From: Mesorhizobium tamadayense
GTDB taxonomy: Bacteria; Pseudomonadota; Alphaproteobacteria; Rhizobiales; Rhizobiaceae
Assembly: GCF_003863365.1 (NCBI RefSeq)
Contig: NZ_RQXT01000008.1
Coordinates: 1 to 64,000, forward strand
DNA: 64,000 nt
Direction: 5' to 3'
A model generated the notes under the pieces. That model was not told the DNA's origin, did no database searches, and saw only the letters and a program-made list of their open reading frames with translations. Positions 1 through 9,976 of the stretch are shown here, piece after piece; within the stretch, counting starts at the first letter, position 1, and each line of letters opens with the position of its first letter. The position numbers were made by a program, and so were the translations under genes.

Positions 1-31
1 AGAGTAATTGGACTGAAACGGATCTGTCGCG

Positions 32-51
32 GGCGCGGGGCTGCCCGCGCC
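32..51 (+). other. GC-rich hairpin upstream of rpsJ
   Basis: An 8-bp perfect stem (GGCGCGGG / CCCGCGCC) closes on a GCTG loop about 25 bases before rpsJ. No T-tract follows, so it looks like an intercistronic structure at the boundary with the gene upstream of the window (tuf in related genomes, inferred and not visible) rather than a terminator. Confidence 0.45.
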
Positions 52-74
52 GCGCCAGAACAAGGAATTGACGC

Positions 75-383
75 ATGAACGGACAGAATATCCGCATCCG
101 CCTTAAGGCGTTTGACCACCGGGTGCTCGACGCCTCGACGCGCGAAATCGTGTCGACCGCCAAGCGCACCGGAGCCAACGTCCGCGGCCCCATTCCGCTG
201 CCGACGCGGATCGAAAAGTTCACGGTCAACCGGTCGCCTCACGTCGACAAGAAGAGCCGCGAGCAGTTCGAGATGCGCACCCATAAGCGGCTGCTCGACA
301 TCGTCGATCCGACCCCGCAGACGGTCGATGCTCTGATGAAGCTCGATCTGGCCGCCGGTGTCGACGTCGAGATCAAGCTCTAA
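75..383 (+). CDS. rpsJ: 30S ribosomal protein S10
   Basis: The 102-residue product matches S10 in length and sequence, from [19 protein letters not shown] to the VDVEIKL end. S10 sits in the head of the 30S subunit and also acts as NusE in antitermination complexes. AAGGA lies 6-7 bases before the ATG. It is the first visible gene of the fused S10-spc-alpha run, and a duplicated leader separates it from rplC. Confidence 0.98.
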   Translation: MNGQNIRIRLKAFDHRVLDASTREIVSTAKRTGANVRGPIPLPTRIEKFTVNRSPHVDKKSREQFEMRTHKRLLDIVDPTPQTVDALMKLDLAAGVDVEIKL

Positions 384-463
384 GGAACAAGAGGCGCGGG
401 GCGACCCGGAACTCTGAAGGAACAAGAGGCGTGGAGGGGCGATAGCCCCGACAGGGAACTCTA
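382..463 (+). repeat. Tandem imperfect duplication in the rpsJ-rplC spacer
   Basis: Two adjacent units start with AAGGAACAAGAGGCG (382-396 and 417-431) and end with GGAACTCT plus one base. Unit one is 35 bases. Unit two is 47 bases, longer because it carries a GGGGCgataGCCCC hairpin. A third AAGGAA (464-469) is the Shine-Dalgarno of rplC. The spacer therefore carries three copies of an SD-like motif, of which only the last is placed to start a known gene. Confidence 0.8.
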
Positions 464-477
464 AAGGAATTGAACCG

Positions 478-1197
478 ATGCGTTCAGGTGTGATTGCAAA
501 GAAGGTGGGAATGACCCGCATCTACAACGATGCAGGCGAGCACGTTCCCGTCACGGTTCTCCAGATGGAGAACTGCCAGGTCGTGGCGCAGCGCACGCAG
601 GAGAAGAACGGCTACACCGCCGTCCAGCTCGGCGTTGGCCTTGCCAAGGTGAAGAACACGTCGAAGGCGATGCGCGGCCACTTCGCCGCCGCCTCCGTCG
701 AGCCCAAGGCCAAGGTCGCCGAGTTCCGCGTCTCCGCCGAGAACATGATCGACGTCGGCGCCGAGCTCACCGTCGAGCACTTCGTCGTCGGCCAGAAGGT
801 CGATGTGACGGGCACCTCGACCGGCAAAGGTTTCCAGGGCGTGATCAAGCGGCACCACATGGGTGGCGGCCGCGCCACGCACGGTAACTCGGTCTCGCAC
901 CGCACGCACGGTTCGACCGGTCAGCGCCAGGACCCCGGCAAGGTGTTCAAGGGCAAGAAGATGGCCGGCCATATGGGCGACACCCGCGTCACCACTCAGA
1001 ATGTCGAGGTCGTTTCGACCGATGCCGACCGTGGCCTGATCCTGATCCGTGGCGCCGTTCCGGGCGTCAAGGGCGCCTGGATCCTGGTCCGTGACGCGGC
1101 CAAGGTTGCGCTGCCCGCCAACGCACCGAAGCCCGCCGCAATCCGCGCTGCCGCTGTCGCCAAGAACGACGCCCCGGCCACTGAGGGAGCAGAATAA
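478..1197 (+). CDS. rplC: 50S ribosomal protein L3
   Basis: L3 (239 residues) begins [20 protein letters not shown] and has the conserved central loop ([16 protein letters not shown] followed by a [13 protein letters not shown] segment) that reaches towards the peptidyl transferase centre. The Ala/Pro-rich C-terminal tail after residue 210 is a common alphaproteobacterial extension. Its TAA shares one base with the ATG of rplD, so the two are probably translationally coupled. Confidence 0.98.
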   Translation: MRSGVIAKKVGMTRIYNDAGEHVPVTVLQMENCQVVAQRTQEKNGYTAVQLGVGLAKVKNTSKAMRGHFAAASVEPKAKVAEFRVSAENMIDVGAELTVEHFVVGQKVDVTGTSTGKGFQGVIKRHHMGGGRATHGNSVSHRTHGSTGQRQDPGKVFKGKKMAGHMGDTRVTTQNVEVVSTDADRGLILIRGAVPGVKGAWILVRDAAKVALPANAPKPAAIRAAAVAKNDAPATEGAE

Positions 1198-1817
1198 TGG
1201 ACCTCAAGATCACAACGCTGGGCGGCAAGGACGCCGGCAAGGTGAAACTCTCCGAGGAGATTTTCGGCCTTGATCCGCGCGAGGACATCCTGCAGCGCGT
1301 CGTGCGCTGGCAGCTCGCCAAGAAGCAGCAGGGCACGCACAAGGCCAAGGGCCGCGCCGAAATCGCGCGCACCGGCGCCAAGATGTACAAGCAGAAGGGT
1401 ACGGGCCGCGCCCGTCACCATTCGGCTCGCGCTCCGCAGTTCCGCGGCGGCGGCAAGGCGCACGGCCCGGTCGTGCGCAGCCATGAGCACGAGCTGCCGA
1501 AGAAGGTGCGCGCGCTGGGCCTCAAGCATGCTCTCTCGGCCAAGGCCAAGAGCGCTTCGCTGATCATCGTCGACGAGCTGAAGCTCGCCGAAGCCAAGAC
1601 CAAGGCGCTGATCGCGAGCCTCGAGACGCTCGGGCTCACCAACGCCCTGGTGATCGGCGGCGCCGAGCTCGACCAGAACTTCAAGCTGGCGGCGACCAAC
1701 ATTCCGAACATCGACGTGCTGCCCATCCAGGGCATCAACGTCTACGACATTCTGCGCCGCGGCACGCTGGTCCTTTCGAAGGCCGCCGTCGAGGCTCTCG
1801 AGGAGCGCTTCAAATGA
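1197..1817 (+). CDS. rplD: 50S ribosomal protein L4
   Basis: L4 (206 residues) has the Gly/Arg/Lys-rich loop ([21 protein letters not shown]) that lines the exit tunnel, and a C-terminal globular part. In E. coli L4 autoregulates the S10 operon; no equivalent leader can be recognised here, although the rpsJ-rplC spacer is unusual. It overlaps rplC by one base and rplW by four (ATGA). Confidence 0.98.
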   Translation: MDLKITTLGGKDAGKVKLSEEIFGLDPREDILQRVVRWQLAKKQQGTHKAKGRAEIARTGAKMYKQKGTGRARHHSARAPQFRGGGKAHGPVVRSHEHELPKKVRALGLKHALSAKAKSASLIIVDELKLAEAKTKALIASLETLGLTNALVIGGAELDQNFKLAATNIPNIDVLPIQGINVYDILRRGTLVLSKAAVEALEERFK

Positions 1818-2107
1818 CCGACCTTCGTCACTACGACGTGATCGTCTCGCCGGCGATCACTGAAAAGTCGACCATGGCTTCCGAGCAGAACCAGGTCGTC
1901 TTCAACGTCGCCAAGAAGGCGTCGAAGCCGGAAATCAAGGCCGCCGTCGAAGCGCTCTTCGGCGTCAAGGTGATGGCTGTGAACACGCTCGTCCGCAAGG
2001 GCAAGATCAAGCGCTTCCGCGGCACGGTTGGCCGCCAGGGCGACGTCAAGAAGGCGGTTGTGACGCTGGCCGACGGCCAGTCGATCGACGTCGCGACGGG
2101 TCTCTGA
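1814..2107 (+). CDS. rplW: 50S ribosomal protein L23
   Basis: This 97-residue protein has the L23 pattern ([15 protein letters not shown], later [15 protein letters not shown]). L23 sits at the tunnel exit and is a docking site for trigger factor and SRP. Its ATG overlaps the rplD stop by four bases, a coupling arrangement typical of the family operon. Confidence 0.98.
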   Translation: MTDLRHYDVIVSPAITEKSTMASEQNQVVFNVAKKASKPEIKAAVEALFGVKVMAVNTLVRKGKIKRFRGTVGRQGDVKKAVVTLADGQSIDVATGL

Positions 2108-2129
2108 GCAAGGCCGCGAGGACAGGACA

Positions 2130-2963
2130 ATGGCACTCAAGAAATTCAACCCGGTAACGCCGAGCACCCGCCAACTGGTCATCGTCGACCGCTCGGGCCT
2201 CTACAAGGGCAAGCCCGTCAAGGGCCTGACCGAAGGCCTGACCAAGTCGGGCGGCCGCAACAATTACGGCCGTATCACGGCCCGCTTCATCGGCGGCGGT
2301 CACAAGCGTTCGTACCGCATCATCGACTTCAAGCGTAAGAAGTACGATGTCGTCGGCACGGTGGAGCGTATCGAATACGATCCGAACCGCACCGCCTTCA
2401 TCGCGCTGATCAAGTATGACGACGGCGAGTTGTCCTACATCCTGGCGCCGCAGCGTCTGGCTGCCGGCGACAAGATCGTAGCCGGCGAGGCTGTCGACGT
2501 GAAGCCGGGCAACGCGATGCCGCTGGCCTCGATGCCGGTCGGAACGATCGTCCACAACATCGAGCTGAAGCCGGGCAAGGGCGGCCAGGTCGCCCGTTCG
2601 GCGGGCGGCTACGCCCAGCTCGTCGGCCGCGACCAGGGCATGGCGATCCTGCGCCTCAACTCGGGCGAGCAGCGCGTCGTGCACGGCTCCTGCATGGCCA
2701 CCGTCGGCGCCGTGTCGAACCCCGACCACGGCAACATCAATGACGGCAAGGCCGGTCGCACCGTGTGGCGCGGCAAGCGCCCGCACAATCGCGGCGTGAC
2801 CATGAACCCGGTCGACCATCCGCACGGCGGCGGCGAAGGCCGCACCTCGGGTGGCCGTCATCCGGTTTCGCCCTGGGGCAAGCCGACCAAGGGCAAGAAG
2901 ACGCGGTCCAACAAGGCGACCGACAAGTTCATCGTGCGCTCGCGCCATCAGCGCAAGAGCTAA
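2130..2963 (+). CDS. rplB: 50S ribosomal protein L2
   Basis: L2 (277 residues) is among the most conserved ribosomal proteins and contacts the 23S rRNA near the peptidyl transferase centre. The signature [18 protein letters not shown] is present near residue 220, including the invariant histidine of HPHGGGEG. Length is normal and the start is preceded by GAGGACAGGACA. Confidence 0.99.
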   Translation: MALKKFNPVTPSTRQLVIVDRSGLYKGKPVKGLTEGLTKSGGRNNYGRITARFIGGGHKRSYRIIDFKRKKYDVVGTVERIEYDPNRTAFIALIKYDDGELSYILAPQRLAAGDKIVAGEAVDVKPGNAMPLASMPVGTIVHNIELKPGKGGQVARSAGGYAQLVGRDQGMAILRLNSGEQRVVHGSCMATVGAVSNPDHGNINDGKAGRTVWRGKRPHNRGVTMNPVDHPHGGGEGRTSGGRHPVSPWGKPTKGKKTRSNKATDKFIVRSRHQRKS

Positions 2964-2979
2964 GAAGAGGTAACGCCAA

Positions 2980-3258
2980 GTGACTCGTTCGATTTGGAAA
3001 GGCCCCTTCATCGACGGCTACCTTCTCAAGAAGGTGGACAAGGTTCGTGAAGGCGGTCGCAATGAGGTGATCAAGATGTGGAGCCGCCGCTCCACCATCC
3101 TGCCGCAGTTCGTCGGCTTCACCTTCGGTGTCTACAACGGCCAGAAGCACGTTCCCGTCTCGGTGAACGAGGACATGGTCGGCCACAAGTTCGGTGAATT
3201 CGCTCCGACCCGGACCTACTACGGTCACGGCGCGGATAAGAAGGCGAAGAGGAAATAA
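2980..3258 (+). CDS. rpsS: 30S ribosomal protein S19
   Basis: S19 (92 residues) starts with GTG ([19 protein letters not shown]) after an AAGAGG ribosome site. It carries the conserved [19 protein letters not shown] and [13 protein letters not shown] segments. It binds the 30S head with S13. It is followed two bases later by rplV. Confidence 0.98.
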   Translation: MTRSIWKGPFIDGYLLKKVDKVREGGRNEVIKMWSRRSTILPQFVGFTFGVYNGQKHVPVSVNEDMVGHKFGEFAPTRTYYGHGADKKAKRK

Positions 3259-3260
3259 TC

Positions 3261-3650
3261 ATGGGCAAGGCCAAAGCTCCGCGCAGGCTTGCTGACAACG
3301 AAGCGCGCGCCGTGTTGCGCACGATCCGTATCAGCCCGCAGAAGCTGAACCTGGTTGCCGCGCTGATCCGCGGCAAGAAGGTCGCGACAGCGCTTTCCGA
3401 CCTCGAATTCTCGGCCAAGCGGATTTCCGGCACGGTCAAGAAGACGCTGGAGTCGGCGATCGCCAACGCGGAAAACAACCACGACCTCGATGTCGACTCG
3501 CTGATCGTATCGGAAGCCTATGTCGGCAAGTCGATCGTCATGAAGCGGTTCCACGCTCGTGGCCGTGGTCGCGCCAGCCGTATCGAGAAGCCGTTCTCGC
3601 ACCTCACGATCGTCGTTCGTGAAGTCGAGGAAAAAGGGGAGGCCGCATAA
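3261..3650 (+). CDS. rplV: 50S ribosomal protein L22
   Basis: L22 (129 residues) has the globular domain and the long beta-hairpin loop ([20 protein letters not shown]) that lines the exit tunnel and is known in other species as a site of macrolide-resistance changes; nothing unusual is seen here. It overlaps the start of rpsC by one base. Confidence 0.98.
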   Translation: MGKAKAPRRLADNEARAVLRTIRISPQKLNLVAALIRGKKVATALSDLEFSAKRISGTVKKTLESAIANAENNHDLDVDSLIVSEAYVGKSIVMKRFHARGRGRASRIEKPFSHLTIVVREVEEKGEAA

Positions 3651-4372
3651 TGGGCCAGAAAGTCAATCCGATCGGGCTGCGTCTCGGCATCAACCGCACC
3701 TGGGATTCGCGCTGGTTCGCGAACACCGGCGAGTACGGCCAGCTGCTGCACGAGGACATCAAGATCCGCAAGTATCTTGAGAAGGAACTCAAGCAGGCCG
3801 CGATCTCCAAGGTCGTGATAGAGCGTCCGCACAAGAAGTGCCGCGTCACCATCCACGCCGCGCGTCCGGGCCTGATCATCGGCAAGAAGGGCGCCGACAT
3901 CGAGAAGCTTCGCAAGAAGCTGATGGAGATGACGAAGTCCGAGACGCATCTCAACATCGTCGAGGTGCGCAAGCCGGAGATCGACGCCACGCTGATCGCT
4001 CAGTCGATCGCCCAGCAGCTCGAGCGCCGCATTGCGTTCCGCCGCGCCATGAAGCGCGCCGTGCAGTCGGCCATGCGTCTCGGTGCGGAAGGCATCCGCA
4101 TCAACTGCGGCGGCCGTCTCGGCGGCGCCGAGATCGCGCGCATGGAGTGGTACCGCGAAGGCCGCGTGCCGCTGCACACGCTGCGCGCCGATGTCGACTA
4201 CGGCACGGCCGAGGCGCAGACGGCGTACGGCATCTGCGGCGTCAAGGTGTGGGTGTTCAAGGGCGAGATCCTCGAGCACGACCCGATGGCATCGGAGCGC
4301 CGCGCCACGGAAGGCGATCATGCAGGTGCCGCCGGCGAGCGCGAGCGCGGTCGTCGTCGCGAGAACGCCTGA
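3650..4372 (+). CDS. rpsC: 30S ribosomal protein S3
   Basis: S3 (240 residues) begins [20 protein letters not shown] and contains the KH domain signature ([18 protein letters not shown]). S3 forms part of the mRNA entry channel and contributes to its helicase activity. The C-terminal tail is charged and low in complexity ([11 protein letters not shown]), as often in the family. Confidence 0.98.
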   Translation: MGQKVNPIGLRLGINRTWDSRWFANTGEYGQLLHEDIKIRKYLEKELKQAAISKVVIERPHKKCRVTIHAARPGLIIGKKGADIEKLRKKLMEMTKSETHLNIVEVRKPEIDATLIAQSIAQQLERRIAFRRAMKRAVQSAMRLGAEGIRINCGGRLGGAEIARMEWYREGRVPLHTLRADVDYGTAEAQTAYGICGVKVWVFKGEILEHDPMASERRATEGDHAGAAGERERGRRRENA

Positions 4373-4399
4373 GACATTTGAGAATTTGGAGTTAGAACG

Positions 4400-4813
4400 A
4401 TGCTGCAGCCAAAGCGCACAAAGTTCCGCAAGCAGTTCAAGGGCCGTATCCACGGTACCGCCAAGGGCGGCACCAACCTGGATTTCGGCGGTTTCGGGCT
4501 GAAGGCGCTTGAGCCGAACCGCGTCACCGCGCGCGAGATCGAGGCGGCCCGCCGCGCGATCACCCGCGAGATGAAGCGCGCCGGCCGGGTCTGGATCCGG
4601 GTGTTCCCGGATCTGCCGGTCACCTCAAAGCCGACCGAAGTGCGCATGGGCAAGGGCAAGGGCGCCGTCGACTACTGGGCGGCGCGCGTCAAGCCTGGCC
4701 GCATCATGTTCGAGATCGACGGCGTCAACGAGGAGACCGCCCGTGAGGCGCTGCGTCTCGGCGCCGCCAAGCTCTCGGTCAAGACGCGCTTTGTACAGCG
4801 CATCGCAGAATAA
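4400..4813 (+). CDS. rplP: 50S ribosomal protein L16
   Basis: L16 (137 residues) starts [19 protein letters not shown] and carries the conserved [19 protein letters not shown] segment. It organises 23S rRNA near the A-site tRNA elbow. A 27-base spacer separates it from rpsC. Confidence 0.98.
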   Translation: MLQPKRTKFRKQFKGRIHGTAKGGTNLDFGGFGLKALEPNRVTAREIEAARRAITREMKRAGRVWIRVFPDLPVTSKPTEVRMGKGKGAVDYWAARVKPGRIMFEIDGVNEETAREALRLGAAKLSVKTRFVQRIAE

Positions 4814-4825
4814 GGACGGGCCGAT

Positions 4826-5026
4826 ATGAAAGCCGAAGACATCCGGACCAAGACCCAGGATCAGCTGACCGATGACCTGGCCGCCCTGAAGAAGGAGCAG
4901 TTCAACCTGCGCTTCCAGAAGGCCACCGGTCAGCTCGAAAAGACCGCGCGCGTGAAGCAGGTCCGCAGGGACATCGCGCGCATTAAGACCATCGCCGCGC
5001 AAAAAGCCGCGGCCAAGAAGGGTTAA
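4826..5026 (+). CDS. rpmC: 50S ribosomal protein L29
   Basis: L29 is a 66-residue helical-hairpin protein ([20 protein letters not shown]) located near the tunnel exit next to L23. Length, composition and its position between rplP and rpsQ are all as expected. Confidence 0.97.
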   Translation: MKAEDIRTKTQDQLTDDLAALKKEQFNLRFQKATGQLEKTARVKQVRRDIARIKTIAAQKAAAKKG

Positions 5027-5030
5027 GACC

Positions 5031-5270
5031 ATGCCAAAGCGCATTCTGCAGGGCACCGTCGTCAGCGACAAGAACGAGAAGACGGTCGTCGTCAAGGTCG
5101 AACGGCGCTTCACGCATCCCGTGATGAAGAAGACCGTGCGCATGACCAAGAAGTACAAGGCGCATGACGAGAACAACGCCCACAAGGTCGGCGACCAGGT
5201 GTTCATCCAGGAATCGAAGCCGATTTCCAAGGACAAGCGCTGGATCGTAGTCACTTCGGACCAGGCGTAA
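5031..5270 (+). CDS. rpsQ: 30S ribosomal protein S17
   Basis: S17 (79 residues) begins [20 protein letters not shown] and has the OB-fold pattern of a 16S rRNA primary binder. The start is four bases after rpmC. A 70-base spacer follows before rplN, which marks the usual S10/spc operon junction; a separate promoter there cannot be excluded. Confidence 0.97.
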   Translation: MPKRILQGTVVSDKNEKTVVVKVERRFTHPVMKKTVRMTKKYKAHDENNAHKVGDQVFIQESKPISKDKRWIVVTSDQA

Positions 5271-5340
5271 CAAGCGAATTTTGGACAGACCGGGGAAGGG
5301 TGAAAACCCGTCCCGTTAGAAAAGAAGAAGGCGGCCAGTC

Positions 5341-5709
5341 ATGATTCAGATGCAAACAAACCTCGACGTCGCGGACAATTCCGGCGCCCGTCGTGTCATG
5401 TGCATCAAGGTGCTGGGCGGCTCGAAGCGGAAGTACGCCTCCGTCGGCGACATCATCGTGGTGTCGATCAAGGAAGCCATTCCGCGCGGCCGCGTTAAGA
5501 AGGGCGACGTGATGAAGGCGGTCGTGGTTCGCACGGCCAAGGACATCCGCCGTCCGGACGGCAGCGTGATCCGTTTCGACAAGAACGCGGCCGTTCTTGT
5601 CGACAATAAGAAAGAGCCGATCGGCACGCGTATCTTCGGGCCGGTTCCGCGCGAGCTTCGCGCCAAGAACCACATGAAGATCATCTCGCTCGCGCCTGAA
5701 GTGCTGTAA
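5341..5709 (+). CDS. rplN: 50S ribosomal protein L14
   Basis: L14 (122 residues) has the conserved [28 protein letters not shown] start and the APEVL C-terminus. It lies at the subunit interface. This is the first gene of the spc-type section and is preceded by the strong ribosome site AAGAAGAAGG. Confidence 0.98.
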   Translation: MIQMQTNLDVADNSGARRVMCIKVLGGSKRKYASVGDIIVVSIKEAIPRGRVKKGDVMKAVVVRTAKDIRRPDGSVIRFDKNAAVLVDNKKEPIGTRIFGPVPRELRAKNHMKIISLAPEVL

Positions 5710-5721
5710 GGAGCCGGACCA

Positions 5722-6036
5722 ATGCAAAAGATCAGAAAAGGCGACAAGGTTGTCGTGCTTGCCGGCAAGGACAAGGGCCGCTCGGGCGAAGTCCTGTCGG
5801 TGCAGCCGAAGGAAGACACCGCGCTCGTGCGCGGCGTGAACCTCATTCGCCGTCACCAGAAGCAGACCCAGTCCCAAGAGGGCGGGATCATCACCAAGGA
5901 AGCGCCGATCCACCTGTCGAACATCGCGCTGGCCGACCCCAAGGACGGCAAGCCGACCCGCGTCGGCTTCGCCATCCAGAAGGACGGCAAGAAGGTGCGC
6001 GTCGCCAAGCGTTCGGGAGAAGTCATCAATGGCTAA
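5722..6036 (+). CDS. rplX: 50S ribosomal protein L24
   Basis: L24 (104 residues) starts [22 protein letters not shown], the KOW motif that binds 23S rRNA and initiates 50S assembly. Its end overlaps the start of rplE by eight bases, so translation is probably coupled. Confidence 0.97.
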   Translation: MQKIRKGDKVVVLAGKDKGRSGEVLSVQPKEDTALVRGVNLIRRHQKQTQSQEGGIITKEAPIHLSNIALADPKDGKPTRVGFAIQKDGKKVRVAKRSGEVING

Positions 6037-6607
6037 GGCTGAAACCAAGCAGGCAACTGCCAAGAACGAGCCGCGCCTCAAGAAGGTCTACAACGAGACC
6101 ATTCGCAAGGCGCTGCAGGAGCAGTTCGGCTACGACAACGACATGCAGGTTCCGCGCCTGGACAAGATCGTGCTGAACATGGGCGTCGGCGAGGCGACGG
6201 CGGATTCGAAGAAGCCTTCGGTCGCGGCCGAGGACCTCGCGATGATCGCCGGCCAGAAGGCCGTCGTCACCCGCGCCCGCAACTCGATCGCCGGCTTCAA
6301 GGTGCGCGAGAACATGCCGATCGGCGCCAAGGTCACGCTGCGCAAGGAACGCATGTACGAGTTCCTCGACCGCCTCGTGAACATCGCGCTGCCGCGCGTT
6401 CGCGACTTCCGCGGACTTAACCCGAAGAGCTTTGACGGCCGTGGCAACTATGCCATGGGCATCAAGGAGCACATCGTGTTCCCGGAGATCAACTACGACA
6501 AGGTTGATCAGGTCTGGGGCATGGACGTCATCGTTTGTACGACGGCGAAGACGGACGACGAGGCCAGGGCGCTGCTCAAGGCCTTCAACTTCCCCTTCCG
6601 CCAGTAA
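6029..6607 (+). CDS. rplE: 50S ribosomal protein L5
   Basis: L5 (192 residues) binds 5S rRNA in the central protuberance. Conserved segments include [15 protein letters not shown], and [19 protein letters not shown] in the second half. The N-terminal Lys/Ala-rich stretch ([15 protein letters not shown]) is an extension of about 15 residues over the E. coli protein. Confidence 0.97.
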   Translation: MAKAETKQATAKNEPRLKKVYNETIRKALQEQFGYDNDMQVPRLDKIVLNMGVGEATADSKKPSVAAEDLAMIAGQKAVVTRARNSIAGFKVRENMPIGAKVTLRKERMYEFLDRLVNIALPRVRDFRGLNPKSFDGRGNYAMGIKEHIVFPEINYDKVDQVWGMDVIVCTTAKTDDEARALLKAFNFPFRQ

Positions 6608-6633
6608 CGGCAGCGAAAAAGGAAAAATCTGAA

Positions 6634-6939
6634 ATGGCAAAGACCAGCTCAGTCGAGAAGAACAACCGGCGCCGCAAGCTTGCCGGCCAGTATGCCGCCA
6701 AGCGCAAGGCGCTCAAGGACATCGTCATGGATCAGTCCAAGCCGATGGAAGAGCGTTTCCGCGCCCAGTTGAAGCTTTCGGCGCTGCCGCGCAATTCGGC
6801 CAAGATCCGCATCCGCAACCGCTGCGAAGTGACGGGCCGTCCGCGCGCCTACTATCGCAAGCTCAAGGTTTCGCGTATCGCGCTTCGCGATCTGGGCAAC
6901 AACGGCCAGATCCCGGGCCTGGTCAAGTCGAGCTGGTAA
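6634..6939 (+). CDS. rpsN: 30S ribosomal protein S14
   Basis: S14 (101 residues) begins [20 protein letters not shown]. It has one cysteine only, so it is the zinc-independent C-minus form. The frame is open further upstream, but this ATG follows the AAAAAGGAAAAA ribosome site and matches the family start. It ends in the usual LVKSSW. Confidence 0.97.
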   Translation: MAKTSSVEKNNRRRKLAGQYAAKRKALKDIVMDQSKPMEERFRAQLKLSALPRNSAKIRIRNRCEVTGRPRAYYRKLKVSRIALRDLGNNGQIPGLVKSSW

Positions 6940-6951
6940 GGAGACACTGAG

Positions 6952-7350
6952 ATGTCATTGAGCGATCCTCTCGGCGATATGCTGACCCGCATTCGCAACG
7001 CTTACGGCCGCAAGAAGTCGAGCGTCTCGACCCCGGCCTCGCGTCTGCGCGCCCGCGTCCTCGAAGTGCTGAAGTCGGAAGGCTATATCCGAGACTACAG
7101 CCAGACCGACTTCGAGAACGGCAAGTCGGAAATCGAGATCGAGCTGAAGTATTTCGACGGCGCGCCGGTCGTGCGCGAGATATCGCGCGTCTCGAAGCCG
7201 GGCCGCCGCGTCTACGTTTCGGCCAAGTCGATCCCGCAGGTCGCCAACGGCCTCGGTATCGCCATCCTTTCGACGCCGAAGGGCGTCATGGCCGACCATG
7301 AAGCGCGCGAGCAGAATGTCGGCGGCGAGATCCTCTGCCAGATCTTCTGA
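6952..7350 (+). CDS. rpsH: 30S ribosomal protein S8
   Basis: S8 (132 residues) starts [22 protein letters not shown] and ends with the conserved GGEILCQIF. It binds the central domain of 16S rRNA. In E. coli S8 is the translational repressor of the spc operon; a binding site was not identified here. An 89-base spacer follows. Confidence 0.98.
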   Translation: MSLSDPLGDMLTRIRNAYGRKKSSVSTPASRLRARVLEVLKSEGYIRDYSQTDFENGKSEIEIELKYFDGAPVVREISRVSKPGRRVYVSAKSIPQVANGLGIAILSTPKGVMADHEAREQNVGGEILCQIF

Positions 7351-7439
7351 TCCGGCACGAGATTGATGAATGGGCTTCGGTTCTCGGGATCGCGCCCGGG
7401 AACTGGAACCTGAAACGAAAGAAGTGACGAGGACAACAA

Positions 7440-7973
7440 ATGTCTCGTATCGGAAAGAAACCCGTTTCGCTGCCGCAGGGCGTGACCGCGACCGTCAACG
7501 GCCAGACCGTGACGGCGAAGGGCCCCAAGGGCGAGCTGAAGTTCGTGGTGAACGACGAAGTGCTGGTCAAGATGGAGGGCAGCGAGATCGCTGTCGAGCC
7601 CCGCGACCAGTCGAAGGCCGCCCGCTCCAAATGGGGCATGTCGCGCACACAGATCGTCAACATCCTGCAGGGCGTGAAGGACGGCTTCGAGAAGAAGCTC
7701 GAGATCACCGGCGTCGGTTACCGCGCCGCCTTGCAGGGCAAGAACCTGCAGCTCGCGCTCGGCTTCAGCCACGACGTCGTCTATGAGACGCCGCAGGGCA
7801 TCACGATCTCCGTGCCGAAGCCGACCGAAATCACGGTGTCGGGCATCGACAAGCAGCAGGTCGGCCAGGTCGCGGCCGAGATCCGCGAATATCGCGGCCC
7901 GGAGCCCTATAAGGGCAAGGGCGTGCGCTATTCCGACGAGCGGATCGTCCGCAAGGAAGGCAAGAAGAAGTAA
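7440..7973 (+). CDS. rplF: 50S ribosomal protein L6
   Basis: L6 (177 residues) starts [20 protein letters not shown] and contains the C-terminal signature [20 protein letters not shown]. It binds 23S rRNA near the GTPase-associated region. The ribosome site GACGAGGAC lies just before the ATG. Confidence 0.98.
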   Translation: MSRIGKKPVSLPQGVTATVNGQTVTAKGPKGELKFVVNDEVLVKMEGSEIAVEPRDQSKAARSKWGMSRTQIVNILQGVKDGFEKKLEITGVGYRAALQGKNLQLALGFSHDVVYETPQGITISVPKPTEITVSGIDKQQVGQVAAEIREYRGPEPYKGKGVRYSDERIVRKEGKKK

Positions 7974-8061
7974 GACTGCAACGCCGCGGGGAGCGGTCGC
8001 GGGAGGCGCTGGCCTACCGCACAAGGCTGGCCCCGTTTACTGAAGGCAAGGAACCGACACT

Positions 8062-8424
8062 ATGGCTAGCCCCAAGGAAATCACCCAGCGCCGCGCGCAG
8101 CGCGTGCGCCGCCAGCTCAAGAAGGTCGCCGGCGAGCGCCCGCGGCTTTCGGTGCACCGCACCTCGAAGAACATCTACGTCCAGGTCATCGACGACGCCA
8201 AGGGCCGCACTCTGGCCGCCGCCTCGACCCTGGAGAAGGACCTGAAGGGTTCGCTCAAGACCGGCGCCGACACCGCTGCTGCCGCCGCCGTCGGCAAGCT
8301 TATCGCCGAGCGCGCCACGAAGGCCGGCGTCAAGGAAGTCGTCTTCGATCGTGGTGCCTACATCTATCACGGCCGCGTCAAGGCGTTGGCCGAAGCCGCC
8401 CGCGAGGGTGGTTTGAGCTTCTGA
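8062..8424 (+). CDS. rplR: 50S ribosomal protein L18
   Basis: L18 (120 residues) has the family pattern [20 protein letters not shown] and [19 protein letters not shown]. It binds 5S rRNA with L5 in the central protuberance. A spacer with an inverted repeat (GCCGGCG at 8432 and CGCCGGC at 8452) separates it from rpsE. Confidence 0.98.
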   Translation: MASPKEITQRRAQRVRRQLKKVAGERPRLSVHRTSKNIYVQVIDDAKGRTLAAASTLEKDLKGSLKTGADTAAAAAVGKLIAERATKAGVKEVVFDRGAYIYHGRVKALAEAAREGGLSF

Positions 8425-8500
8425 TTTCACCGCCGGCGACCCGAAATGTGGCGCCGGCAAACAGCAACCCGTGCTTCCGGAAAAGAACAAGGAACAGGAT

Positions 8501-9064
8501 ATGGCACAGGAACGTAGGGAAGGCGGCCGCGGCCGCGATCGCGAAGAGCGCGACGACGGCATGGTGGACAAGCTTGTCCACATCAACCGCGTCGCCAAGG
8601 TGGTGAAGGGCGGCCGTCGTTTCGGCTTTGCCGCGCTCGTGGTCGTCGGCGACCAGAAGGGCCGCGTCGGCTTCGGCCACGGCAAGGCGCGCGAAGTGCC
8701 GGAGGCGATCCGCAAGGCGACCGAGTCGGCCAAGCGCGACATGATCTTCGTGCCGCTGCGCTCGGGCCGCACCCTGCATCACGACGTCGAGGGCCGCTGG
8801 GGCGCCGGACGCGTTCTGCTGCGCGCCGCCAAGCAGGGTACCGGCATCATCGCGGGTGGCCCGATGCGCGCCGTCTTCGAGACGCTCGGCATGCACGATG
8901 TGGTCGCCAAGTCGATGGGTTCGTCGAACCCCTACAACATGGTTCGCGCCACCTTCGACGCGCTCAAGAGCCAGATGCATCCGAAGGATGTGGCTGCCGC
9001 GCGCGGCATCAAGTACTCGACCCTTCAGGCCCGCCGCGGCACCGCCGTTGCGGCCGAAGAATAG
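8501..9064 (+). CDS. rpsE: 30S ribosomal protein S5
   Basis: S5 (187 residues) has the double-stranded RNA-binding-like domain ([20 protein letters not shown]) and the C-terminal domain ([15 protein letters not shown]). The frame is open from 8471, but the ATG at 8501 follows AAGGAACAGGAT and begins the conserved part. The first 20 residues are an Arg/Glu/Asp-rich low-complexity tail. S5 contributes to decoding accuracy. Confidence 0.97.
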   Translation: MAQERREGGRGRDREERDDGMVDKLVHINRVAKVVKGGRRFGFAALVVVGDQKGRVGFGHGKAREVPEAIRKATESAKRDMIFVPLRSGRTLHHDVEGRWGAGRVLLRAAKQGTGIIAGGPMRAVFETLGMHDVVAKSMGSSNPYNMVRATFDALKSQMHPKDVAAARGIKYSTLQARRGTAVAAEE

Positions 9065-9090
9065 TCGACGCTGACCAGGGGATTTCGACC

Positions 9091-9288
9091 ATGGCCAAGA
9101 AAGCTACCAAGACCATCACCGTCGAGCAGGTCGGTTCGCCGATCCGCCGGCCGAAGGAGCAGCGCGCGACGCTGGTCGGCCTCGGCCTCAACAAGATGCA
9201 CAAGCGGCGCACGCTGGAAGACACCCCTTCCGTGCGCGGCATGATCGCTGCCGTCCAGCATCTCGTCCGCGTCGTGGACGAGGGCTGA
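9091..9288 (+). CDS. rpmD: 50S ribosomal protein L30
   Basis: L30 is a 65-residue protein with the pattern [20 protein letters not shown] and [20 protein letters not shown]. It lies between rpsE and rplO as in most spc operons. Confidence 0.97.
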   Translation: MAKKATKTITVEQVGSPIRRPKEQRATLVGLGLNKMHKRRTLEDTPSVRGMIAAVQHLVRVVDEG

Positions 9289-9311
9289 ACTGAAAGCGCA
9301 GGAGAAGAACG

Positions 9312-9785
9312 ATGAAACTCAACGATCTGCGTGACAAGGACGGCGCCACGCATTCCAAGAAGCGCCTCGGTCGCGGCATCGGCTCCGGCTCGGGCAAGAC
9401 CGCTGGGCGCGGCGTCAAGGGCCAGAAGGCGCGCTCCGGCGTCGCCATCAACGGCTTCGAGGGCGGTCAGATGCCGCTCTACCGGCGCCTGCCGAAGCGT
9501 GGCTTCAACAACCTGTTCCGCAAGAGCTTCACGGTTGTTTCGCTCGCCCGCATCCAGGCTGCCGTCGACGCCAAGAAGCTCGACGCCAAGGCGACCGTGA
9601 CGACCGAAGCGCTCATCGCTGCCGGCGTCATCCGCCGTGCCAAGGACGGCGTGCGCGTGCTGTCCGACGGCGAGCTCAAGGCCAAGCTCACCTTCGAAGT
9701 CGCCGGCGCCTCCAAGGCCGCGATCGAGAAGATCGAGAAGGCCGGCGGTTCGGTGAAGCTGCCGGAAGCAGCCGCCGCCGAGTAA
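9312..9785 (+). CDS. rplO: 50S ribosomal protein L15
   Basis: L15 (157 residues) starts [20 protein letters not shown] and carries the Gly-rich [21 protein letters not shown]-terminal extension that penetrates the 50S core. The ribosome site is CAGGAGAAG. A 191-base spacer with a strong hairpin separates it from secY. Confidence 0.98.
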   Translation: MKLNDLRDKDGATHSKKRLGRGIGSGSGKTAGRGVKGQKARSGVAINGFEGGQMPLYRRLPKRGFNNLFRKSFTVVSLARIQAAVDAKKLDAKATVTTEALIAAGVIRRAKDGVRVLSDGELKAKLTFEVAGASKAAIEKIEKAGGSVKLPEAAAAE

Positions 9786-9859
9786 CGGCTATTTGAAGCG
9801 CGGCCGGCGGGAATGACTTCGTTTTTTCCGGCGAACCGCGTTTCGATCTGATCAATTGG

Positions 9860-9881
9860 GCGGCCGCGTCAACGCGGCCGC
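9860..9881 (+). other. GC-rich hairpin in the rplO-secY spacer
   Basis: Perfect 9-bp arms GCGGCCGCG / CGCGGCCGC around a TCAA loop, followed by TTGCATGTT, which is only a weak T-run. It could be an attenuator or an mRNA-processing site that lowers secY expression relative to the ribosomal genes; this role is inferred from position. Confidence 0.5.
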
Positions 9882-9976
9882 TTGCATGTTGACGGTCCGG
9901 AGCTTATCTCGTGGGCTTCGGTGACACGCGCCGCCTGAGCTGCGGGCATCGAGCGCGACCTAGCGGAGAATCAGGC

